Source: JBGPQJ01 sp963829485
Lineage (GTDB): Bacteria; Chloroflexota; Anaerolineae; Anaerolineales; Villigracilaceae
Length of the DNA: 64,000 nucleotides
Direction of reading: 5' to 3'
Assembly (NCBI GenBank): GCA_963829485.1
Contig: CAWHIK010000004.1
Location: 124,001 to 188,000 of the forward strand
The notes under the pieces are model-generated. The model searched no databases. It was not told where the DNA came from and saw only the letters and a program-made list of their open reading frames with translations. Shown here piece after piece: positions 33,684 to 40,468 of the stretch. The first letter of the stretch is position 1. Each line of letters opens with the position of its first letter. The position numbers and the translations under genes are program-made.

Positions 33684-36494
33684 TTAATCCTCCTTTGTGA
33701 GGGGTTGAACTTTATTCGCGGATGGTTCGGACGGACTAGCTTCCTCCGGATTGGTGGTTTCGTGCGGTACTTCGACGTCTTCCCAGCCTGTCACCATCCC
33801 CTTAATTCCATCCAGCGGTTTATGTCCGGTCGTGGTGAGATAAACATGACCTAGGATGAAGGATGCAAACGTCCAGGCGATTAACGTGTGGAAGGGTGCC
33901 AGCCAGATCAACCCGCCGAGCGGTGTCGTTATGTCCGGCCAACGTTGAACGCCCCACATCGCGATTCCTGTTAATCCTTGCAAGGGGAGCAGCACATTGA
34001 GTATCGCGAAGTAGGTAACCTGTTGAAGTGGATTCATTTTCTTTTCAGGTGTTTTTTCGAATGGGTGATGTTCGTTTTTGAAAATACCCTTGATGTAATA
34101 CTTCGCCTGGAGAATTGCCTCATCAAAGAAGCCATATGGCCTGGGAATGAACTGCTTGATCCTTCCACTGGCGAGGTGATAGAAAAGCGATAATGCAGCG
34201 TTGACAGCCAGGAGCATCCACAGGATATTGTGGACATAGACCATGTTGCGGAAAGAGAAGGCGCCAAAGAGATCCGGACGGTGGATGACCAGGCCGGTGA
34301 AGAGTAGAAGGACGATTGCCGCTGTTTGCAGCCAGTGCCAAATACGCTCATACGAGTCGTACATGTAAACTTTTCGGACTTCTGCTTTAGCTGGTTTGTG
34401 GCGCAATCTGGATATGATGCGCAGTGTTGCATGCACCAGGATTGCCAGCATCACGCCAACGAACATCAGGGCTCCGAAAACATCCACCCAGTAAACATAA
34501 CTGTAACCCAGTACATATAATTGTTCTGCATCTGTGCGGGGAGCAAAACTCAAAGTGCCATTATCACCTAGGGCAATCATTCCACTTGTGGAGATTTCAG
34601 GATCGACGAACAGAGGAGGTATTTCGCCGGTCGGTATGTGGTTGGACAACACAAAGGGGGCAGCCAATTGTGAATCCCGGTCGTGGCAGGCTGAGCATTC
34701 ATTTATGGCATATTCGCTGGATGTGACATTGTGACTCACCTCATGGGCTTCGACGATGCCCCGGATCTGAGGATCCAATAACCCCAGAGCCGAAAGCCTG
34801 GAGGCGATAAATGCTTCCTTGTCTTTGTTATCGATAATCAGTTCATCCTTCGATAGTTGTCCATCGCCGTTTGAATCGAATTCAACGACGATATCCTGTG
34901 TATATTTTCCACCTTCCAGAAACACCGCTTCAAGGTCGAATTGACGGACGGGGCGTTCATTGCCGTTGCCATCCGTATAGACCCAAAAGAAAGTGGTGAT
35001 CAGGTTATACGGTGCCAGGAGCTTGCTGCCATCCGCATCTGTTCGCTGCAGGTTGACTGGCTTATAGCCTGTAACCAGATCGTTGATCGTGCCCGTATCG
35101 CCCTCGACGCCGCGGCAGTTGGACGCGGGTGAACCATCCGTAGAAATCACGGTCCAATCGTAGGATTGGATGGCTGGGGCAAACATCTCGGGAATGTGGC
35201 AGGTTTCGCAGGCTACGGTAGCCATGTGCCGATCGACATAGGGAAGCCAGTCTTCGTGGCTGGATTGTGAATCATGGCAGGAATTGCACCGGCGCATTTC
35301 CGTTCCGAGGCTGGTATCGTTTGTCCCGGTTTCTCCCCTTGCGAAATTGTGATCCGGTTGTTTCAGGTATTCACCCAGGTTCAGGCTTCGGGGATCAAAT
35401 AGAAGATGTTCAGGCGCTTGCTCGTCAGGTAAAGAATAGACCGGATTGTTCAGCGAGTAGTGACAATCGGTGCATGATAATGCTCTCTCGGCGTGGATAT
35501 CCCACGAACGGGTCAGGCTGGCTTTGTCCTGTATGTTCATCCCTGATTCTGAAATCCGCTGCGAGGATATGATCTGCCCTGTTCTGGCACTCTCGGGATA
35601 ATCCAATTCGCAACCGCTGAGCACAATGGGAATTACTGGGTCTGCCTGGACCAATCCATGGCATTGGGCACAATTCTCATTCTTTGGATCTTGGACCAGT
35701 ACAAAGTTGGATCCAAGCATACCGTCCTGATCAAATGCTTCGGAATTCCATTGGTATTGACCGGCAACCTTGTCCACAATTCCAGTCCCGACCAAGGTGG
35801 CAGTATTTGCCCAGGCAAAATTGTTGTCGAGCATTGCATCTATTCGTGCTTCATTGTTGGGCTGGGTGAAATGGCAGAGGAAGCAATTCATTTCAATGGC
35901 GCCTGAATCACTCCAATCCCATTTGTTGGCTTTTCCCGTCATGTCGTTAAGATAGCTGGCTTCCGGATTCTGGATCGAAGGTTCAAGCGATTCCAGGGGT
36001 AGGTCATCCCGGCTGGTGACCGAAGGACCGCCGCCAGCATGCCTCAGCCCATAGGTTTTGATCCATTCGGCAGTGCTCAGGTCGAGAGATTCATCTCCAT
36101 GGACGGTCAGGTACCTGTACAGCAAAGGGTCCCATTTGCCGAATAATCCATCGCTCGAGTCCCAGGGTGTGGTTGCGGGGATTTCACCGGGTACGCCGAA
36201 GTTGGCTAATCCCGCATCGGAGTGATAACTGTGGCTGGATATAAAATCCGTGTCGTGACATTGTCCACAGGTTTTTAGCGTGGAGACCGCTTCACCGGAT
36301 TCAAGTACGTTGCTTCCATTCGAGTCCAGCAGCGCAAAGGTGGGATGAAGGGGAGACGGTTGTTCGGATTGGGCATCCGTCATGTCTGCGAAAACAATCC
36401 GGGTGAACAGTGTCAGGCTTAATCCTGCAATAATCGCGATGATGGAGAAGATGGTCTTTCGAGGAAGTTTATATTTTGACATTGTAGATCCCAT
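33684..36494 (-). CDS. Heptaheme cytochrome c fused to a cytochrome b-type membrane domain
   Basis: 936 residues. A signal/anchor (about 12-36) is followed by seven CxxCH heme motifs between about 76 and 605 (CGQCH, CFLCH, CAQCH, CTDCH, CNSCH, CETCH, CSACH) outside the membrane. About five helices follow from 670 on, with histidines suited to b hemes (YERIWHWLQ, VYVHNILW, LFYHLAS, PFHTLIAW, FILGHVYL), like the cytochrome b subunit of formate dehydrogenase or thiosulfate reductase. I infer a quinol-oxidising entry point passing electrons to the octaheme partner encoded next to it. Two EF-hand-like loops occur at 57-68 and 540-551. ATG 36494 is used; ATG 36482 is an alternative. Confidence 0.85.
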   Translation of the reverse strand: MGSTMSKYKLPRKTIFSIIAIIAGLSLTLFTRIVFADMTDAQSEQPSPLHPTFALLDSNGSNVLESGEAVSTLKTCGQCHDTDFISSHSYHSDAGLANFGVPGEIPATTPWDSSDGLFGKWDPLLYRYLTVHGDESLDLSTAEWIKTYGLRHAGGGPSVTSRDDLPLESLEPSIQNPEASYLNDMTGKANKWDWSDSGAIEMNCFLCHFTQPNNEARIDAMLDNNFAWANTATLVGTGIVDKVAGQYQWNSEAFDQDGMLGSNFVLVQDPKNENCAQCHGLVQADPVIPIVLSGCELDYPESARTGQIISSQRISESGMNIQDKASLTRSWDIHAERALSCTDCHYSLNNPVYSLPDEQAPEHLLFDPRSLNLGEYLKQPDHNFARGETGTNDTSLGTEMRRCNSCHDSQSSHEDWLPYVDRHMATVACETCHIPEMFAPAIQSYDWTVISTDGSPASNCRGVEGDTGTINDLVTGYKPVNLQRTDADGSKLLAPYNLITTFFWVYTDGNGNERPVRQFDLEAVFLEGGKYTQDIVVEFDSNGDGQLSKDELIIDNKDKEAFIASRLSALGLLDPQIRGIVEAHEVSHNVTSSEYAINECSACHDRDSQLAAPFVLSNHIPTGEIPPLFVDPEISTSGMIALGDNGTLSFAPRTDAEQLYVLGYSYVYWVDVFGALMFVGVMLAILVHATLRIISRLRHKPAKAEVRKVYMYDSYERIWHWLQTAAIVLLLFTGLVIHRPDLFGAFSFRNMVYVHNILWMLLAVNAALSLFYHLASGRIKQFIPRPYGFFDEAILQAKYYIKGIFKNEHHPFEKTPEKKMNPLQQVTYFAILNVLLPLQGLTGIAMWGVQRWPDITTPLGGLIWLAPFHTLIAWTFASFILGHVYLTTTGHKPLDGIKGMVTGWEDVEVPHETTNPEEASPSEPSANKVQPLTKED

Positions 36495-36546
36495 CGATTT
36501 GTTTTATATAGCTTTCCTGACGTTGAAGTATGCAACCTTCACGACT

Positions 36547-37989
36547 TTATTTATCAAAGCGTCCGCCCCACTCAATGGGGTCACCCGGGTAACCGAGGCT
36601 TTTCCAATCAAGCCGGCCATTCTCACTGTGGCACTCGTCACACTGCAAGGCATCTTCTTTTGGTTGGACCATGTGCGTAGTTGGCCAGTACATCCAGGTT
36701 TCGGCAAAACCGTAGCTTCCGCTGTATTCAAGCCCGGTGATGGATTCGGCCATTTCGAAAGCGTTGTCCCAGTCGAAATTTGTCCAAAACCCATCCGGAC
36801 CGGCTGTGATGGGAGCGAGGAGATAATTGTTTACTAAATCATAAGGTTGGTTGGCGACGTGCTTCTTGAATGGCATGATTTTGGCTTGCGCATCGGTGAT
36901 ATCGCCGGCAGGTTGATCGATCACTGTCGGGGTCGCGGGATCGATTTTATCGCCGAGTAAGTAACGGTAGGATAAATTTCCATTTGACCACATGTAGACG
37001 GGAGGAACTTCTTCGTCGTATACAAAATCGCCCTTGATCTTCAAGAAAGTAAAATGATCTTCGGGTTTATCCTGCCCGGCTGTCGACCAGTCCCAATTCA
37101 TTTTTGTTGGATTCTTGTTTGCCATTGTTGGGATGTGGCAGGTTTGGCAGGCTACGGACGCTGTGTGCCCATTGATTCGTTCGTCATCATGAGGCTGGTC
37201 GTTGTGACAATCGGTGCAGGCTACCTGTTCGGTGGGGTCAACGGTGACGTTATCAGCCACAAGGCGGCCTTTGATCGCATGGTCATCCGTCTGGTGGCAG
37301 TCTGTGCATAGGAAGTTGTATCGACCCATGTGCACGTCTGTCGTCTCGGAGGGATTGTACAGGCTCTCGTCCAGATCGCCATGCTTGACATTGTTCCCGC
37401 CTCCGCCATTGAAATGGCAGGCTCCGCAATTGGTGCGGTCTGGAGCTTTCACGCTCCTGGCGGCTGCAAGCAGGTCGGTTCCCTCTGCTGGATTTCCGTA
37501 TTCACCTTTGGAATAGGTCGATTTGTCAGCGTGGCAGGCCAGACAGTCGACATTTTCAACGATTGTGAAATCAAATGCCTGTTCACCTTCCTGCCAGCCA
37601 ACTCCGATGTGGCAGGATGTACATTTCTTTTGATTTCCCTGTGCGCTGATGCAAAAGTTGTTGAGTTGATTCGCCTTGCCGATCGTGACGGGTTCATCCC
37701 GCCACGAGACATCGAAGGGTTCGCTTTCCCAGGTCCAGTGGGATGTGGACATGATCTGTTGTGCGGCATCCGGATGACACTCCAGGCATCGCAGCGTCAC
37801 CTGCTGCGATGTTTCGAATGACCCTTGAATGATATCCTTATGGTCCACATGCGTAGCCTTTACAGGCACATGCGCCCAGGGATCGTCCTTAGCCTGGGCT
37901 TGCTTTGGAAGGGCATATAAAATCGCCACGACAATAATCGCAACGATTGCTATTGCGCCAATTATCCAGAAGGGTCTTCGTTTGTTCAT
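36547..37989 (-). CDS. Octaheme c-type cytochrome, tetrathionate reductase (OTR) family
   Basis: 480 residues. A signal-anchor (7-33) leads to eight CxxCH motifs at about 68, 123, 149, 188, 228, 258, 281 and 450. The family fingerprint is clear: CLECHPDAAQQIM, SHWTWE, CISAQGN before the second heme, NVDCLACH, NCGACHFNGGGGNNVKHGDL and CTDCHQTDDH. The Shewanella member reduces tetrathionate, nitrite and hydroxylamine in vitro; the physiological substrate is not settled, so tetrathionate is only a label. It sits outside the membrane. A GGAGAG site precedes the ATG; the gene lies 26 bases after the ArsR-like gene and 52 bases before the cytochrome b fusion. Confidence 0.88.
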   Translation of the reverse strand: MNKRRPFWIIGAIAIVAIIVVAILYALPKQAQAKDDPWAHVPVKATHVDHKDIIQGSFETSQQVTLRCLECHPDAAQQIMSTSHWTWESEPFDVSWRDEPVTIGKANQLNNFCISAQGNQKKCTSCHIGVGWQEGEQAFDFTIVENVDCLACHADKSTYSKGEYGNPAEGTDLLAAARSVKAPDRTNCGACHFNGGGGNNVKHGDLDESLYNPSETTDVHMGRYNFLCTDCHQTDDHAIKGRLVADNVTVDPTEQVACTDCHNDQPHDDERINGHTASVACQTCHIPTMANKNPTKMNWDWSTAGQDKPEDHFTFLKIKGDFVYDEEVPPVYMWSNGNLSYRYLLGDKIDPATPTVIDQPAGDITDAQAKIMPFKKHVANQPYDLVNNYLLAPITAGPDGFWTNFDWDNAFEMAESITGLEYSGSYGFAETWMYWPTTHMVQPKEDALQCDECHSENGRLDWKSLGYPGDPIEWGGRFDK

Positions 37990-38015
37990 GAGTAGCTCTC
38001 CAAATGGATGTGGGT

Positions 38016-38352
38016 TTAGTCTAAATCTTCAACGAGACTTGCCCGCCGAACGAGGCTGTCCCTCAAAACGCCGCGAAGCAAATCCAGTGCCTTGATCAAA
38101 CGCTGATCGACCAATTGATAATGGACGGTTGTTCCTTGTCTGTTGGCGTTTACCAGACCTCTGTCGCGCAGGATCTTAAAGATGACGGGAAGTCGTAGGC
38201 TGTGTCAGGCTTAGCATGGACGCCAATTCATTGACAGTCTGCGTACTCTCAGAAAGAGAATACAAAATCAGAATCCTTGTCGGATCCGATAAGGCGAAAC
38301 AAAGGTCTGCTTCCAGGCGGGAAACTTCTTGGGCAAGTGTAGGGGTTATCAT
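38016..38352 (-). pseudogene. ArsR-family winged-helix regulator, interrupted by a one-base frameshift
   Basis: From ATG 38352 the frame gives about 54 residues of ArsR-type HTH (LSDPTRILILYSLSES, VNELASMLSLTQPTTSRHL) and then a TAA. In the neighbouring frame the family continues without a gap: KILRDRGLVNANRQGTTVHYQLVDQ, ending at TAA 38016. Removing one base from AAA at 38178-38180 (TTT on the coding strand) restores a protein of 111 residues. Only one Cys (residue 18) is visible, so a classical two-Cys metal or persulfide sensor of SqrR/BigR type is not obvious. It is the first gene of the octaheme/YeeE operon, so it is the likely local regulator. Error or true pseudogene is undecided. Confidence 0.8.
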
Positions 38353-38366
38353 GTCTTAGCTTATAT

Positions 38367-38389
38367 GCGAATAAGCGAATATTTGAATA
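38367..38389. repeat. Three 7-bp iterons with 8-bp period in front of arsR (candidate operator)
   Basis: GCGAATA at 38367-38373 and 38375-38381, followed by TTGAATA at 38383-38389; the repeats start exactly 8 bases apart. They overlap the likely -10 of the minus-strand promoter of the ArsR-like gene, a suitable place for autorepression. Confidence 0.55.
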
Positions 38390-38406
38390 ATCCTAACATT
38401 GGTCAA
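38378..38406 (-). promoter_or_regulatory. Promoter of the arsR-octaheme-YeeE operon
   Basis: On the minus strand TTGACC (38406-38401) is followed after 17 bases by AATATT (38383-38378). The -10 is not ideal but the spacing is, and the elements lie about 25 bases from the ArsR-like ATG. The -10 is covered by the GCGAATA iterons. Confidence 0.45.
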
Positions 38407-38421
38407 TTGTGAAATGTAGTG

Positions 38422-38458
38422 CAAAGTGTCATACTAAAAGTAGCACTATGTCACTTTG
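38422..38458. promoter_or_regulatory. Inverted repeat, candidate operator of the XRE-cupin gene
   Basis: CAAAGTGTCATA (38422-38433) and TATGTCACTTTG (38447-38458) are complementary in 11 of 12 positions, with a 13-base centre; TAGTGC/GCACTA forms a second, nested inverted repeat (38417-38422/38443-38448). It lies just before a -10-like TACAAT (38467-38472), which suits autoregulation by the dimeric XRE protein encoded 56 bases downstream. Confidence 0.5.
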
Positions 38459-38513
38459 TCTTGTAGTACAATTGAGATAGAAATAGGCAAATTACATCAA
38501 GTTAGGAGAGCAT

Positions 38514-39122
38514 ATGGTCTTCGAAAAAGAAGCTGTATCCGTTAATGTCGGGCAACGTCTCAGGCAATTGCGCGAAGAACGAAACATATCCATGCGCGGG
38601 TTGGCCACCAAAAGTGGGCTATCTGCGAACGCTCTCAGCATGATCGAGCGCGGAAAAACATCTCCTTCGGTGAGTACACTCTACAAGCTTTCAGACGCGA
38701 TGGGAGTACCGATCACGGATTTTTTCGCCCAGCAGCTTGAGCGGCAGGAAGTCGTTTTCCTGAAATCCGATTCGCGGGCGCGGATTTCCTTTATGCGCGG
38801 GAACATCGAAGGACTGGGCGGGGAGCAGTTTGTAGGTAAAGTCTCTCCCTTCCTGGTCACTCTGGAGAACGGAGCCAGCAGCGGACCTGTTCAGATGTTT
38901 CATACCGGGCACGAGTTTGTCTTCTGTCTCCGTGGGAAATTGGAATACAGAGTGGAGAAACAGACCTTCTCGCTGGAAACGGGAGACAGCTTATTGTTTG
39001 CTGCTCAGCTGAAACACAGTTGGAAAAGCACGGGCGGAAATGTAACGACAGCCCTGATCATCATTTCAGAACACTCTGAAAGCGCGAAGTCGCTGGGAAA
39101 ACATTGGAAGGAAAATGAATAA
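38514..39122 (+). CDS. XRE-family regulator with cupin domain
   Basis: 202 residues: a lambda-repressor-type HTH (about 12-66, LRQLREERNISMRGLATKSGLSANALSMIERG) joined to a C-terminal cupin_2 sensor domain (about 110-185, GPVQMFHTGHEFVFCLRGKLEYRV, LETGDSLLFAAQLKHSW). Proteins of this PuuR/SutR-like layout bind small ligands in the cupin; E. coli SutR regulates sulfur use, which fits the neighbourhood but is only an analogy. RBS AGGAGAG is well spaced. It is divergent from the ArsR-headed operon, so it may control that operon, the hexaheme gene or itself. Confidence 0.88.
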   Translation: MVFEKEAVSVNVGQRLRQLREERNISMRGLATKSGLSANALSMIERGKTSPSVSTLYKLSDAMGVPITDFFAQQLERQEVVFLKSDSRARISFMRGNIEGLGGEQFVGKVSPFLVTLENGASSGPVQMFHTGHEFVFCLRGKLEYRVEKQTFSLETGDSLLFAAQLKHSWKSTGGNVTTALIIISEHSESAKSLGKHWKENE

Positions 39123-39156
39123 AAAAAATACGGACGCGAATGCGTCCGTATTTTTT
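39121..39156. terminator. Bidirectional terminator between XRE-cupin and hexaheme genes
   Basis: A perfect 16-bp stem (39121-39136 with 39141-39156: AAAAAAATACGGACGC and complement), loop GAAT, with A/T runs giving U tracts on both strands. It separates the two convergent genes. Confidence 0.92.
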
Positions 39157-39176
39157 TTATTCTAGTACCGGATCAA

Positions 39177-40184
39177 TTATTCGCCTAATGCAGCAAACGC
39201 AGCATCAATCAAGGCGTTGACGTAGTTCGGATTATGAACACCATTGCTGGCGTCTTCTTCGATCGCGCCATAGTTCCAGAGAGCAGTAGCTTGTTTTTCG
39301 TCGTACGATCCCGGAACAGGTGCGCCATCGGCATCGAGAAGCCCGGCGGCTTGGAGAGCAGCCTTGAGTTCGGCCATTCTCTCTTCGACCTTGGTGATAC
39401 CACCATTGACGTCGAGGCTCTCGGCGTCGGTGTGGCAGCCTTGGCAGGTGGCCAGTTGCGCCTCAAAGAGGTGGTTGTTACCTTCACCCAGATGGCATGC
39501 CACGCATGAGTCTTCCAACATGGCATAGTGTGCGCCCGGTTTGCCTTCCACACCAGAACCGCCGGAGCCCATGAGGAAGTCAGCTTGAACGCTCAGATGG
39601 GGATTGAAGCGGACGGTGGCAGCGTACTTGGTCGGATCGTTCTTGTCAACGAAATTGGCCATGTAACGGCGCGCCTGGTGGCAGTTGGCGCACAGGTTGC
39701 TGTTGCCATTATCGAAGGTCAAACCGCTAACGACCATGGTGACCGGGGCAGTGGTCTCAAGCGCCCAGTCTTCACCGGTGTAGGTGGTATGGACCTGATG
39801 GCAGGCGCGGCAGTCCTGGCGGGCAGGCTCGGTAGCGCCGGCTTCGACCTGGTTGAAACTCTGTCCAGCGGCGATCATGGCGCTGAAGGAGTTGCCGGAG
39901 TGGCAGCCTGCACAGTCTTTGCGGGCATACTCTTCAACCATCGCTCCGCCGTTTCCGTGTGCTTCCAATTCCCAGGCAGCGGTCTTGCTGGCGATGAGGT
40001 GAGTATCATTGTGGCATTCGGCGCAGGTCAAATCAGCGGAGGTGGGCATAGCTCCAGCTTCGCCTTGAGGACCCGCGGGACCGGCAGGACCTTCGGGACC
40101 CTGAGGACCTTCCGGTCCTGCGCAGGCAACCATTGTCAGTGTGAGTACGATTAATGCTGCGGCGATAAATAAAGCTTTTTTCAT
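39177..40184 (-). CDS. Hexaheme c-type cytochrome lipoprotein with collagen-like tether
   Basis: 335 residues. A lipoprotein signal ends in TMVAC (Cys about 21). Right after it comes a Gly-Pro-x collagen-like stretch of seven triplets (residues 23-43: GPEGPQGPEGPAGPAGPQGEA), which would hold the protein away from the membrane. Six CxxCH motifs follow (CAECH, CAGCH, CRACH, CANCH, CVACH, CQGCH). The heme part has no named family I can recognise; the layout resembles multiheme carriers that pass electrons through or beyond the cell wall. RBS AGGAGA precedes the ATG. It is convergent with the XRE-cupin gene and may serve the octaheme system next door. Confidence 0.85.
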   Translation of the reverse strand: MKKALFIAAALIVLTLTMVACAGPEGPQGPEGPAGPAGPQGEAGAMPTSADLTCAECHNDTHLIASKTAAWELEAHGNGGAMVEEYARKDCAGCHSGNSFSAMIAAGQSFNQVEAGATEPARQDCRACHQVHTTYTGEDWALETTAPVTMVVSGLTFDNGNSNLCANCHQARRYMANFVDKNDPTKYAATVRFNPHLSVQADFLMGSGGSGVEGKPGAHYAMLEDSCVACHLGEGNNHLFEAQLATCQGCHTDAESLDVNGGITKVEERMAELKAALQAAGLLDADGAPVPGSYDEKQATALWNYGAIEEDASNGVHNPNYVNALIDAAFAALGE

Positions 40185-40468
40185 TTTACATTCTCCTATA
40201 TTTTATATTTGGGCAAATCAGGCGTGGTAGTCGGTGATTATCTCTTGTAGTGTTATCCTCCTTATAAATTGTGAAATTTATTATTATCCACTCTTAATGA
40301 TAAACAATGGGGGCTGATTAGGGCATGCACATTTATCACTTTTTCTTATGACAAATGTAATTAGATTAAGGAAATATTAATAATTCCGGCTAAATTTACG
40401 GAGATTTTTGAGAAATTAAGGCCAATTTTACACAATTTCAGGATATTTCTAAAGGGTTGGTTTGCTAA
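40185..40468. promoter_or_regulatory. AT-rich control region before the hexaheme lipoprotein
   Basis: A 284-bp gene-free stretch. It holds an inverted repeat ATAAATT-GTGA-AATTTAT (40264-40281) and, within it, the 11-mer AATTGTGAAAT (40267-40277) that also occurs at 38405-38415 in the arsR/XRE control region. A strong AAGGAGG-like site about 65 bases before the ATG has no start codon after it. No clear -35/-10 pair could be fixed, and no small gene was seen. Confidence 0.4.

Noticed and set aside
40079..40120. Repeat of GGACC-like units suggesting a DNA repeat array
   Set aside because: It is the coding sequence of the Gly-Pro-x stalk of the hexaheme lipoprotein, so the repetition is explained at protein level.
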